Shown here piece after piece: positions 9,553 through 17,890 of a stretch of DNA of 64,000 nucleotides. Made by a program: the position numbers and the translations under genes. Source of the stretch: TH-plancto1 sp043777375 (lineage in GTDB: Bacteria > Planctomycetota > Planctomycetia > Planctomycetales > Planctomycetaceae); the NCBI GenBank assembly GCA_043777375.1, contig JAYWHX010000168.1, forward strand, positions 33,378-97,377, given 5' to 3'. The stretch's first letter is position 1. Every line of letters starts with the position of its first letter. The notes under the pieces are model-generated. The model was not told the DNA's origin, did not search any database, and saw nothing but the letters and a program-made list of their open reading frames with translations.

Positions 9553-10158
9553 ATGTCGACCGCCGCCCAGCTGTCCGAATTGAAGACTCAAATCCGCGAG
9601 CAGGCTCATGCCGCCCGGAAAGACCAGGCTGACAAGGACGGGGTCAGTCAGACGATCGTCGATCGTTTTATGCAACTGCCTGAGTATCAGTCGGCCAAGA
9701 CAGTGATGTTTTACGTCGATGTCCGGACTGAAGTTCGCACCCGGCAGGCACTGCCGGCAGCTCTGGCCAGCGGCAAGCGAATTGTGATCCCGTACTGTGT
9801 GGATGGCGAATTGGAACTGTTCCATCTGGAGTCGATGGATGAACTGGAGTTGGGGATGTACCGCATCCTCGAACCGAAAGCGGAACTGCGAGGGATCGCC
9901 GCCAAGAACACTCCGGTCGAGGAACTCGATCTGGTGATGGTTCCCGGTGTCGCGTTCGACCGCCGGGGTGGCCGGACAGGCCATGGCAAGGGCTATTACG
10001 ACAAGTTGTTGGAACACGCCCTCGCCAAGACCCCTCTGATCGCACTGGCCTTCGAATGTCAGCTGTTTCCGGAGATCCCGATGCAGGCTCACGACATCTT
10101 CATGGACAAGGTCGTGACGGAAGTGGCTGTGTACGACGGGCTGGGGCGCACGAAGTAG
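9553..10158 (+). CDS. 5-formyltetrahydrofolate cyclo-ligase
   Basis: 201 residues. It converts 5-formyl-THF to 5,10-methenyl-THF with ATP in cytosolic one-carbon metabolism. Visible features are the N-terminal KTQIREQAHAARKDQ basic region (K/R of the ATP site), the FYVDVRTEV strand, DLVMVPGVAFD near 130 and the family signature GRTGHGKGYYDKLL near residues 143-156, which binds ATP phosphates. Length fits the family. ATG at 9553. The gene could be called ygfA/fau in E. coli terms. A long opposite-strand frame over this gene is a shadow. Confidence 0.95.
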   Translation: MSTAAQLSELKTQIREQAHAARKDQADKDGVSQTIVDRFMQLPEYQSAKTVMFYVDVRTEVRTRQALPAALASGKRIVIPYCVDGELELFHLESMDELELGMYRILEPKAELRGIAAKNTPVEELDLVMVPGVAFDRRGGRTGHGKGYYDKLLEHALAKTPLIALAFECQLFPEIPMQAHDIFMDKVVTEVAVYDGLGRTK

Positions 10159-10285
10159 AGCGGGACTGGTTACGTTCTATGTCACCGGACTTACCGAGTC
10201 TCGGTGATTCGTTCCAAGTTCGACTTGGCGAGAGTTCGACGCCAGCCATGCGACTTGTCGCGATGTGCACAAACATACAAAACAG

Positions 10286-10308
10286 CACCGGACTCGAAGA
10301 ATCCGGTG
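10286..10308 (-). terminator. Candidate terminator hairpin downstream of the 55-residue gene
   Basis: Perfect 7-bp arms CACCGGA/TCCGGTG are separated by 9 bases. Read on the minus strand the hairpin is followed by CTGTTTTG, a weak T-rich tail. It lies 53 bases beyond the stop of the small basic protein gene and between convergent transcription units, so a terminator is plausible. Confidence 0.45.
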
Positions 10309-10360
10309 GCTTTACTCTGAGGCTGCAGATACGGATTCGATGCCGTTCTACGAACCCGAA

Positions 10361-10528
10361 TTACTCGAGAACGAGCGGTGCGAACGGGCTGACGCGGAAC
10401 ATCTTGTCCGCGACAACCTTCTTGTCCACGTCAGTCTTGGCTTCGGCGTATAAGAGGCGCAGCTTCTTGATCTTCACCTTGCGAGTTCGCTGGCGAGCCA
10501 ATTCACGCTGACGTTCAATTCGACCCAT
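10361..10528 (-). CDS. Small basic planctomycete protein (DUF6800-like), 55 residues
   Basis: ATG at 10528, stop TAA at 10361. The protein starts MGRIERQRELARQRTRKVK and ends RVSPFAPLVLE. It is strongly basic in the first 25 residues and ends in a short hydrophobic segment. The pattern (MGRIER.RELARRR.RK.K, then .R.SPF at the C-terminus) is conserved in planctomycetes and resembles the DUF6800 family. Role unknown. The basic N-terminal helix suggests nucleic-acid or ribosome contact, which is inference only. It diverges from the histidine kinase gene. Confidence 0.75.
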   Translation of the reverse strand: MGRIERQRELARQRTRKVKIKKLRLLYAEAKTDVDKKVVADKMFRVSPFAPLVLE

Positions 10529-10747
10529 GGTCAGTCACACTAACAACTTCGGACGAACTCGCCAGCAGCAGCCCCAATGGCTGAAGGTGACGGACCGGGA
10601 AGGATAACGGCCAGCAGGCGGGAAGTCAAACGGGGGAACGAATCATCACTCGCCGAGCCCTGTGCCCTGTTTCCCGATGCGACCACCCGACATGATACGT
10701 CGATGCCACACGCCTTCTGGAGCGGGGGCGATTCGAGAGTGTTCTTC

Positions 10748-12544
10748 ATGTCCTATCGATCTTTGAAACGTCTGTTCGGTGAAACTAGCCTGGAGCGCAA
10801 GTGCCGCTTCCTCCTGGGCAGTTCTTTGATCATCCTGATCTCGGGCAGCTTCTACTGGTACTCCCAGCGAAATCTGATCGTGATTGAAGCGCAATACCGG
10901 CAGCGCGCTCAGCTGTTGATCTCACAGAATCTACAGACAACTCATTGGACCGAGAGTGCAACGAACTCTCTGACGGAGAAGGAGGAGATCAAGAATGCCG
11001 GGGAGGAGATTCTGTCGCTGGCCAAGGACCTGAAGCCAGAGGTCTTGCGAGAATTCAACTGGAAGCTGTTTGCCGCTCGTCCAGATCAGGCGTCATCGGA
11101 GGATCGTCCCGGTGAAGAAGCGGAGAACGAAGCACTCCGGCAGTTGAAGAAGGGGGATCCGTACTTCGTCTATGACGACACAGAGAATGAGAACACCGAC
11201 CTGCATACCCGTCAGTATTTTGAACCCGTTCGAGCCGGGCAATCGTGCCTCACCTGTCATGGGAACGCTGAGCAACGGGCCAAGCGAACGCTGATCCGTG
11301 TGAAGGAATCCCAACTGCTGGACTTCCAGCTGGGTGAACTGATGGCTGTCGCGAAGTTGACGTTTCCGTTACGAGACACGCAACAGGAAATCGCTCGCAA
11401 TAACGCATTGCTGATCACACTGGCGCTGGTGACTGGGTTCCTCGCCATGACGGTGTCTTATCTGATTGTCCGTTACATCATCGTGAAGCCTGTCTTGCAC
11501 TTGAAGGATGTGTCAGATGCCGTTGCTCACGGAGATCTGGACCAGAGGGCTGACATTCGGACTGGCGACGAATTCGAGGAACTGAGCCATGCCTACAACC
11601 GCATGCTACGGCATCTAGTGACGACACAGGACGAGTTGCGGACTGTGAATTCGAGCCTGGATGGTAAGGTCGAGGAACTGGCTCGGGCGAACCTGAGCTT
11701 GCACGAAATGAACAAGCTGAAGAATGATTTCCTGGCGACGATGAGTCACGAATTACGGACGCCGCTGAACAGCATTCTGGGGTTCAGCGATGTGCTTTCG
11801 GGGGCTGAGGGTCTGAACGATCGGCAGAAGAAATACGTCGGCAATATCCAAACCTCGGGTCGTCATCTGTTGAGTCTCATTAACGATATTCTCGATCTGG
11901 CCAAGATCGAGGCGGGCAAGATGGAATTGCACCCGTCCGAGTTTGCGGTCGCTGATCTGGTGGAGCGAATGTCGGGCGTGATGGCCCCTCTTGCCGAGCG
12001 CAAGAACATCGAGCTGACGACCCATGTCGACAACGATCTGCCCATCGCGAGGCAAGATGCCGGAAAGCTCCAGCAGATCCTGTATAACCTACTCTCGAAC
12101 GCAGTGAAATTCACTCCTGACGGTGGCCGTGTAAAGGTGCTGGCCATGCGGCACGGTACAGACCGCATGGATCTGGTCGTGGCGGATACCGGGATTGGGA
12201 TTCCACTGGAAGACCAGACGGTGATCTTCCAGAAATTTCGTCAGGGGCGCGCCCTGCCGGGTCAACAGGAGGGCGCGATGACTCGCGAGTTCGAAGGGAC
12301 TGGCCTTGGACTGTCGATCGTCAAGGAGTTGTCCCGACTGCTGGGAGGCGAAGTGATCCTGGAAAGCGAATTCGGAAAGGGTAGCACTTTCACACTGCGT
12401 GTTCCCTTGGAGCTCGAATCGAAACTCGATTCGGTGGAGTCGGATTCATCGACGCTGCCGCTGGAACTCCGCCGCGTTCGCATGGCCTCGATGGGTCTCA
12501 CTTTGGAGAAAAATGGGAGTGAACCCAGCGAGCTTCTGACGTAA
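10748..12544 (+). CDS. Membrane histidine kinase with periplasmic heme-binding Tll0287-like (DUF3365) sensor domain
   Basis: 598 residues from ATG at 10748; the open frame extends upstream, but those residues look non-coding. Order: TM1 about 20-42, a DUF3365/Tll0287-like sensor about 60-205 with the heme-binding CXXCH motif CLTCH at 167-171, TM2 about 219-244, HAMP about 245-297 (HGDLDQRADIRTGDEFEEL), then HisKA with phospho-acceptor His334 in MSHELRTPLNSILGFS. The HATPase domain follows, with N-box NLLSNAVKF, G1 DTGIGIP and G2 GTGLGLS. Predicted to autophosphorylate in response to a redox or gas ligand at a c-type heme. No response regulator gene is adjacent, so the partner is unknown. Confidence 0.93.
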   Translation: MSYRSLKRLFGETSLERKCRFLLGSSLIILISGSFYWYSQRNLIVIEAQYRQRAQLLISQNLQTTHWTESATNSLTEKEEIKNAGEEILSLAKDLKPEVLREFNWKLFAARPDQASSEDRPGEEAENEALRQLKKGDPYFVYDDTENENTDLHTRQYFEPVRAGQSCLTCHGNAEQRAKRTLIRVKESQLLDFQLGELMAVAKLTFPLRDTQQEIARNNALLITLALVTGFLAMTVSYLIVRYIIVKPVLHLKDVSDAVAHGDLDQRADIRTGDEFEELSHAYNRMLRHLVTTQDELRTVNSSLDGKVEELARANLSLHEMNKLKNDFLATMSHELRTPLNSILGFSDVLSGAEGLNDRQKKYVGNIQTSGRHLLSLINDILDLAKIEAGKMELHPSEFAVADLVERMSGVMAPLAERKNIELTTHVDNDLPIARQDAGKLQQILYNLLSNAVKFTPDGGRVKVLAMRHGTDRMDLVVADTGIGIPLEDQTVIFQKFRQGRALPGQQEGAMTREFEGTGLGLSIVKELSRLLGGEVILESEFGKGSTFTLRVPLELESKLDSVESDSSTLPLELRRVRMASMGLTLEKNGSEPSELLT

Positions 12545-12833
12545 TCTGAATAAGAACTCCAGATCAGTGCTTCATGCGTGAAGGTCGACTGAGTCTGGAA
12601 CACTAAACTTCGCGAATCTCCAAGAGTAAATGCCTCCCTGCTGAAGAGAAAGTGGAAGGGAATCCGCATCGAAACCAGAGTCATTCGTCAGTGATCGACA
12701 GCCTAATGTCAATCCTCCAGAAGGTGTCACGCAGAGACGCAGGGGGCGCAGAGAGGAGGAGGAGGAGCAAGCTTCGTGATTTCTCTGCACTGCACTGCCA
12801 ACGTGTCTCATTCTCTCAGGCTGAGAGAATTTT
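12545..12833. other. Non-coding stretch holding the left arm of an inverted repeat
   Basis: No gene is visible. At 12725-12753 lies a GTCACGCAGAGACGCAG-type repeat, and its inverse occurs at 13475-13496. Confidence 0.4.
12725..12753 (+). repeat. Inverted repeat left arm (GTCACGCAGAGACGCAG type)
   Basis: TGTCACGCAGAGACGCAGG continues to GGCGCAGAG. Its inverse (CTCTGCGCCTCTGCGTGACACA) is at 13475-13496, with the left arm carrying an extra ~9 bases. Repeats of the ACGCAGAGACGCAGAG kind recur in intergenic DNA of many bacteria, planctomycetes included. The two arms bracket a gene remnant. Confidence 0.7.
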
Positions 12834-13463
12834 TCAGATGGCGAGTTCTTGGAGCTTGGTGCTACTGGCGTGGCGGGCGGCGAGGAAGGCGAGGAGCAGG
12901 CGGCGGCCTTGGGCGGAGAGTTGATCGCGGTGGGTGCCTTTCACGCGGTCGATCAGGTGGTGGTCGCGAAACAGGCGGAGCAGGCGGCTGATCTTCCCGG
13001 ATTGGCGGCGGCGTTCGGTCGGGTCGGTGGTCGAGGGGAACAGGGCCGGTCGCAGGTCGCGGTTGCGGAAGCCGTTGATGGCGAACTCTCCGCGGAGCAG
13101 GTGTTGGGCGATGTGGGCGTCTTCGCCGACGAGTGGGTGCAGGCCACGGCTGCGATGGCCGTTCTTGGTCACGGCGATGGACACGTCATCGAGGGCGGCT
13201 CCCAGCGGCACCGAGGTTTCCACGGCGGCGAGTGATTCCAGGTAGCGCGTGTTGGCCGCCTGCGAGATTGACGCGCGGCGGGGCAGGTCGACCACACCTT
13301 TGCGGAGACGCAGGAGTTTCTTCGGACCGGCGGGATCGGCTTCGCTGGCTCGATGCACGCGGAAATCATGGGCGTCGTTGATCGTGGTTTCCACGCGCAG
13401 CACGGAGCCCTGCTTGTCGTACATCTTGATCGAGTTGGCGTTCAGGCGATGCTTGATCCGCAC
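12834..13463 (-). pseudogene. C-terminal remnant of a conserved, possibly mobile-element-associated protein family
   Basis: The open frame extends to 13538, but recognisable sequence only begins near 13463, exactly where the right repeat arm ends. About 209 residues remain. Features include VRIKHRLNANSIKMYDKQG, VLRVETTINDAHDFRV, LRKGVVDLPRRASISQAAN and FAINGFRNRDLR, then RRQSGKISRLLRLFRDHHLI and GTHRDQLSAQGRRLLLAFLAARHA. I recognise this as the C-terminal part of a widely scattered hypothetical family of around 450-500 residues; I cannot name a function. The last third looks like a winged-helix (RLLRLFRDHHLIDRVKGTHR). The N-terminal half is gone, so it is most likely a pseudogene. Confidence 0.55.
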
Positions 13464-13474
13464 GCCTTCGGGTC

Positions 13475-13496
13475 CTCTGCGCCTCTGCGTGACACA
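13475..13496 (-). repeat. Inverted repeat right arm (CTCTGCGTGACAC type)
   Basis: This is the inverse of the repeat at 12725-12753. It directly abuts the point where homology of the remnant protein starts. Confidence 0.7.
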
Positions 13497-13583
13497 TTTT
13501 CCTCGAATGGCTGAAGTCTCTCTCAACGCAGAACTCAAACTCCGTGAGCGTGAAATTTAAGGCGACTGACGGTCAGTCGTGGT

Positions 13584-14003
13584 CTAGCGCGAATCGTCAT
13601 CAACCGGCCATTTCGCGCCGTCTTCAATCCATGACTTCAGCTGCATGATTTGCTTCTCCGACAGCCGGTCTCCCTTGGGAGGCATGACCAGCTCTGCGTC
13701 GTCACTCTCCACGCGTTTGAGGAGGTGTCCACTCGCGGAATCCCCAGGAACAATCGCAGCCCCCGAATCTCCACCAGCGAGCGCCTCTTGCCGACGATCT
13801 AATCGCAACCCCGACTCCTGCTTGTCGGGGCCATGACAGCTGTAGCATTGCTTCTTAAAGATCGGGAGGATCTCTGTTTTGAAGTCGATCGTATCAGCCG
13901 CCAGCGCCCACGAAGTCACGACTCCGAAGACCACAGCTGGAACGAAACCTTGGACCAGGAATCGGACAGTGAATTCAGGTGGGACGGTCCTGAGCGTGTG
14001 CAT
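13584..14003 (-). CDS. Small secreted planctomycete-type cytochrome c (PSCyt1-like), single heme
   Basis: ATG at 14003 is preceded by AGGAG at a good distance, which I prefer over an upstream GTG at 14030. 139 residues. A signal peptide is visible in the first ~36 residues (FLVQGFVPAVVFGVVTSWALA, then AD). The mature part has FKTEILPIFKKQCYSCHGPD with the heme-binding CYSCH. It continues GLRLDRRQEALAGGDSG, SGHLLKRV, MPPKGDRLSEKQI (distal Met ligand in MPP) and LKSWIEDGAKWP. This is the PSCyt1 domain, usually the front of ~1000-residue PSCyt1-PSCyt2-PSD1 proteins; here it stands alone with its own stop. Probably a periplasmic electron carrier. It starts within a few bases of the preceding gene's stop. 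Confidence 0.85.
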   Translation of the reverse strand: MHTLRTVPPEFTVRFLVQGFVPAVVFGVVTSWALAADTIDFKTEILPIFKKQCYSCHGPDKQESGLRLDRRQEALAGGDSGAAIVPGDSASGHLLKRVESDDAELVMPPKGDRLSEKQIMQLKSWIEDGAKWPVDDDSR

Positions 14004-14031
14004 CTCGACTCCTGTGCAATCGCCGACCACA

Positions 14032-14439
14032 CTACTCCATCACCAGCGGCAAGAAGCGGTCGCAGCCAGCGACGATTAAGCTGTCCTCCAACATATCACG
14101 GCGCTCGTCCTCGTTGAAACCGTGGAGGCCGGAGTACAGTGCATTGCCGAGAACCAACACCGCGACCTCTACGACACGGAGTGGCAAACGGTGTTCACTG
14201 AGGTCGGCGTAGATCTCGTGTTCGCTCAGGATCTCGCCGAATTTGTGTCCACGAAAGGTCAACACAATGCCGCGTAGATTGGGAATCCAGTCATAGTCAA
14301 ATGGCCCATACTCCAAGCGCCGATGGGTCACCCAGATGCGGGTGTCCTCAATGCGAACGCCATGTGTGCGGAGATATGACATGCCAGCCGTTGTGTCGGA
14401 GAGAGTCAATCCAGACCGCACGATTGCGGGCCAGATCAT
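14032..14439 (-). CDS. Conserved hypothetical protein, 135 residues, upstream of the cytochrome gene
   Basis: I choose ATG at 14439 (an AGGG lies just upstream); a GTG at 14466 is the longer option. The sequence contains GLTLSDTTAGMSYLRTHGVRIEDTR, then THRRLEYGPFDYDWIPN and VVLTFRGHKFGEILSEHEIYADL. No signal peptide. A hydrophobic stretch LRVVEVAVLVLGNALYSGLHG lies in the C-terminal third. I believe related proteins occur in planctomycetes but know no function. The stop is next to the start of the cytochrome gene, so the two are probably co-transcribed. Confidence 0.65.
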   Translation of the reverse strand: MIWPAIVRSGLTLSDTTAGMSYLRTHGVRIEDTRIWVTHRRLEYGPFDYDWIPNLRGIVLTFRGHKFGEILSEHEIYADLSEHRLPLRVVEVAVLVLGNALYSGLHGFNEDERRDMLEDSLIVAGCDRFLPLVME

Positions 14440-14677
14440 CAACCCTACGCGACAAGCGGGCGGCACTCAAGGGCAGAGTTTGAGGGTTCTTGAAACTGTC
14501 GTGCTCAATGCACGAAATTGCCGACAGAGACTTGCGTCAGCTGCTCTGTCTGGTTCCGTTTTTCCAAACCGTTCTCTGTTGAGCCAGTTTGATTGAAGAA
14601 GCTGCAAGCCTCCGAAGCGAGCCGGGAGTTTTGTCCAAACTGGAATTTCATCCCTGCTCTGAGTGAGCGTCGGCAAG

Positions 14678-15985
14678 TTACGGAATCAGAAAGATAATCC
14701 CCGTATAGGTCGCGGCAGCTGCGACAGCAGCACGCCCGTTGATTGGCACTGCGAGATGGCGTTTCGGCGCACACTCGCCTGGGCGATAGTGCCCCAGAGG
14801 GCTTTCGGCCTTCCACACAGGGTCAAGTGCAATCGAATACGGAAGCGCAACGACCTGAGCACCGAATTTGCCGACCGACACAAACGGCTGAACGACATCG
14901 GAGAACGAGTGCCCACTCCGTTCGAGTCCCGGGTTCTCAAAGTACAGCGGGTTGTGCGTGACGTTCGAAGCATGCCAGTAAACTGGAACGATCGAGCCAT
15001 GTCTCTCCAGCGATCCATGCAACAGCAGACCCGACTCGACGGGACACTGCTTGTAGGTTTTGGTCGGATCGGCATTCGCTGGACGCGGGCAGAGTGTATC
15101 GTTCGGATCCCCCCCCTCGAGATCGTAGTCGTAAAACGGTTGGATATCGCGAATCGTCTTGAGCTGGTGAATCGGGTCAGCTTCGGGCGTGAGAGCGATC
15201 CCTGCGTCGGGCTCGGGCTCTGGCAATGAGGCTTCCGCAGGCGGAAGTTCACTAGTCGCTCTCGGTGCCGGTGCATCTTCGGTCGGAACTTCTGCCACCT
15301 GAATTGGGAATGACAAAACTGGCAGTTCGGGAGAGGCTCCTAGCTCCGTCTCGATCAGTATGGCGCTCGGAGCGGGGCTGTCAGACTCGATATCAGAGAA
15401 CGGTGCGACCACCAAATCCAGATCGTCCTCGAATGGCCAATGAGGCAGTGGAATCTCTTCCCTCTCGCGAGGAGTCCCCACACGGGTTTCCAGCTCGACC
15501 TCGCCAAACGAACCCGCATGCGGCATGGGTTCGCCGGGGTCAGCTGGTGGCTTGGCACTGGGGGGAGCGAACGCCTGACGATCGACATCGGGTGCCAGAT
15601 CAAGCGGAGCTGGAACGGGAGAAACGACCCACGGTTCTTCGGTGGTCGATCCGTTGACCACTGGTAATTCTTCCGTCGGAATTGGAGTGGCTTGCCCAGT
15701 CGAAGGGGTGGGTTTCAGCTGGGGGGCGTCAGCGGGTGGAGTCAGGGGTGCGACGTCCGGCGCGGGGACCCACTCACCGCGTAATTCGCGCCAGCGTGTC
15801 CGCGCTGATCGCTGCTTCAGGCGTTCGAGTGGCTTTCCGACCTCCCGATCGTTGGCGGGGATTGCTCCCGAGACAAACAGGCACAACGCCCCTGCCAGGC
15901 ACCGCTTCCAAAGCGCGCGGTGATTAGACCTGGTCGCTTTGGGCTGTGCTGTAGTTCGGTGATTCTTGAGTGATGGCGATGTCAT
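14678..15985 (-). CDS. Secreted Pro-rich hypothetical protein with conserved C-terminal domain
   Basis: 435 residues. A basic n-region and hydrophobic segment (CLAGALCLFVSGAIPA, about 30-45) indicate export. Residues about 75-270 are rich in Pro, Glu and Ala (low complexity, probably disordered). The C-terminal ~160 residues are well ordered: LKTIRDIQPFYDYDLEG, DTLCPRP, PVESGLLLHGS, VYWHASNVTHNPLYFEN and GHSFSDVVQPFVSVGKFG, then PLGHYRPGECAPKR and a hydrophobic end. That part looks like a planctomycete-specific domain with paired cysteines, possibly anchored at its C-terminal hydrophobic segment. ATG at 15985 overlaps the end of guaB by 62 bases; no later Met is available near the signal. Function unknown. 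Confidence 0.7.
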   Translation of the reverse strand: MTSPSLKNHRTTAQPKATRSNHRALWKRCLAGALCLFVSGAIPANDREVGKPLERLKQRSARTRWRELRGEWVPAPDVAPLTPPADAPQLKPTPSTGQATPIPTEELPVVNGSTTEEPWVVSPVPAPLDLAPDVDRQAFAPPSAKPPADPGEPMPHAGSFGEVELETRVGTPREREEIPLPHWPFEDDLDLVVAPFSDIESDSPAPSAILIETELGASPELPVLSFPIQVAEVPTEDAPAPRATSELPPAEASLPEPEPDAGIALTPEADPIHQLKTIRDIQPFYDYDLEGGDPNDTLCPRPANADPTKTYKQCPVESGLLLHGSLERHGSIVPVYWHASNVTHNPLYFENPGLERSGHSFSDVVQPFVSVGKFGAQVVALPYSIALDPVWKAESPLGHYRPGECAPKRHLAVPINGRAAVAAAATYTGIIFLIP

Positions 15986-17408
15986 GCGGGTGGTTCTCCC
16001 TTACCGATGCCGCGGTGATCTTCAGGAACTTCGGTTTGGTCCGCAGTTCCTCGATCGTGTTCACGCCCAAGTACCCCATTCCCGCCCGCAAACCGCCGAC
16101 CAACTGGTACAGCAGATTCGGGAGAGGGCCTTTGTAGGGGACACGTCCTTCGACCCCTTCAGGCACCAATTTTGGGCGTAGCTTGTCGTCTTCTCCGGAG
16201 AGCGATTGTCGGTAACGCTCGCTACTCCCCTTCACCATTGCGCCGAGTGATCCCATGCCGCGATACCGTTTGAAGGTTCGCCCCTGGAACAGAATCATCT
16301 CCCCCGGACTTTCGTCCACGCCGGCCAGCAAGCCGCCCAGCATGACCGAGTACGCTCCCGAAGCCAGCGCCTTCGTAATGTCGCCGCTATAACGGATGCC
16401 ACCATCCGCGATCAACGGCACATCAGTTCCGATCAAACCCGCAGCGGCCTCGGAAATCGCGGTGAGCTGAGGCACACCGACTCCCGAAATGATGCGAGTG
16501 GTACAGATCGACCCGGGACCAATGCCGACCTTGACGGCATCCGCTCCGGCCTTCGCCAAGTCTCGGGCCCCCTCGGCGGTGGCCACGTTTCCGGCGATGA
16601 TGTCAATCTGTGGCCATTGCCGTTTGAATTCCCGCACAGTCTCGATGACGTTGCGGGAATGTCCATGGGCACTGTCCACGACCAAGAAGTCGACACCCGA
16701 TTGGATCAGAGCTGCTGCACGTTGAGTGTCATGCACCCCGACAGCTGCCCCAACCCGCAATCTCCCGCGCTGATCCTTGTTGGCTTTGGGATATCGCAGG
16801 TTCTTGTCGATGTCCTTGATCGTGATCAATCCCTTTAACTGATATAGATCGTCTACCAGCAGCAGTTTCTCGACCTTGTTTTCGCGGAGGATGCGTTCCG
16901 CGTCTTTCAGGCTCGTATCTTCACGGGCGGTGACAAGTTTGTCCTTCGTCATCACTTCATCGACCCGCATGTCACGGGATTCGAGGAAGCGGAGATCGCG
17001 CCGCGTGATAATCCCTTTCAGCTTCCCATTCTCCGTAATCGGAACACCGCCGATGTTCCGCTGCTCCATCAAATCGATGACCTCTTGCACCTTGGCATGG
17101 GGGGGCAAGCTGACCGGATCGACGATCACGCCGTTCTCGCTGCGCTTCACCCGTTCGACCTCGAGCGCCTGCCGCTCGACCGACATATTCTTGTGAATCA
17201 CGCCGATCCCGCCTTCTTGGGACATGGCGATCGCCATATCGCTTTCGGTGACGGTGTCCATCGGACTCGACAGGATCGGAATGTTGATCGTGATGTTCCG
17301 TGTCAGACGGGTCGAGACATCGACCTCCGACGGCATCACCTCGCTGTAGGCCGGAACCAGCAGCACATCGTCAAAGGTCAGACCAGTGTCCAGGATGCGA
17401 TCTTTCAC
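15924..17408 (-). CDS. guaB: Inosine-5'-monophosphate dehydrogenase
   Basis: Oxidises IMP to XMP with NAD+, the first committed step to GMP. I choose GTG at 17408, which has a strong GGGGGAG ribosome-binding site 6-7 bases upstream, over a TTG at 17423; this gives 494 residues and the start MKDRILDTGLTFDDVLLVPAYSEVMP. Two CBS domains are inserted at about 95-205 (NIGGVPITENGKLKGIITRRD; VEKLLLVDDLYQLKGLIT). The catalytic loop GSICTTR has the active-site Cys302. The flap and GMGSLGAM phosphate-binding segments are present. Length fits the family. The next gene overlaps its 3' end on the same strand. Confidence 0.97.
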   Translation of the reverse strand: MKDRILDTGLTFDDVLLVPAYSEVMPSEVDVSTRLTRNITINIPILSSPMDTVTESDMAIAMSQEGGIGVIHKNMSVERQALEVERVKRSENGVIVDPVSLPPHAKVQEVIDLMEQRNIGGVPITENGKLKGIITRRDLRFLESRDMRVDEVMTKDKLVTAREDTSLKDAERILRENKVEKLLLVDDLYQLKGLITIKDIDKNLRYPKANKDQRGRLRVGAAVGVHDTQRAAALIQSGVDFLVVDSAHGHSRNVIETVREFKRQWPQIDIIAGNVATAEGARDLAKAGADAVKVGIGPGSICTTRIISGVGVPQLTAISEAAAGLIGTDVPLIADGGIRYSGDITKALASGAYSVMLGGLLAGVDESPGEMILFQGRTFKRYRGMGSLGAMVKGSSERYRQSLSGEDDKLRPKLVPEGVEGRVPYKGPLPNLLYQLVGGLRAGMGYLGVNTIEELRTKPKFLKITAASVRENHPHDIAITQESPNYSTAQSDQV

Positions 17409-17890
17409 GGATGACTCCCCCAATCAAGTGACGCGAATGCCTGCGAACTCTCACGGATGTTTTCCCGGCCTTCGAAATCCCATCGTCCCAGTGCCGGGTC
17501 GGAATACGAACTTGCCCAAGTCAACAACAAAGTGCGAGGTGCGGTCCAGCAGGACCGTTGGCGATTTGGCGTGCAGCTGCGCACGGCGAGGAACCTCGGA
17601 AAAACGAGGCTCGATGTTCCACAATCAACAACACAGGCTTCCATCGGTAGACTATACGGCGTGGATCACCGATCATCAATCAATCAGCTTGGATGGGAAT
17701 TGTGTGGGTGGGGGTGTCCTCATTGCCGGTGAAGCCCGCCTCCTCCCTCTCCCCCACCATCCGTGTTGCCTTCAGCGAAGACTCGAAAGTAGTGGAGAGG
17801 GAGCCAGAACTTCGGGACACTGGCGTTCGGGATACCCACACTCTTCACGCAGTCCATCTCGTAACAACTACTCTCGTCGATGAGGTCCCG
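17409..17890. other. Intergenic region between guaB and ogt (divergent)
   Basis: 482 bases. An open frame runs through from 17693 into the ogt gene, but its residues before 17891 look non-coding. The region should carry both promoters. A small CCTCGGAAAAACGAGG hairpin lies near 17591-17606; no riboswitch fold was recognised upstream of guaB. Confidence 0.4.

Noticed and set aside
9436..10092. 218-residue minus-strand frame over the cyclo-ligase gene
   Set aside because: Shadow; the plus strand has the GRTGHGKGYYD signature.
10180..10206. TCACCG/CGGTGA hairpin after the cyclo-ligase gene as a terminator
   Set aside because: Only 6-bp arms, long loop, no T-run; not convincing.
13584..14003. 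Truncated PSCyt1-PSCyt2-PSD1 protein
   Set aside because: The frame ends cleanly after the heme domain with a normal stop and no downstream PSCyt2 remnant is visible, so a standalone cytochrome is simpler.
17409..17890. Purine riboswitch upstream of guaB
   Set aside because: No three-way-junction pattern or conserved purine aptamer core could be traced.
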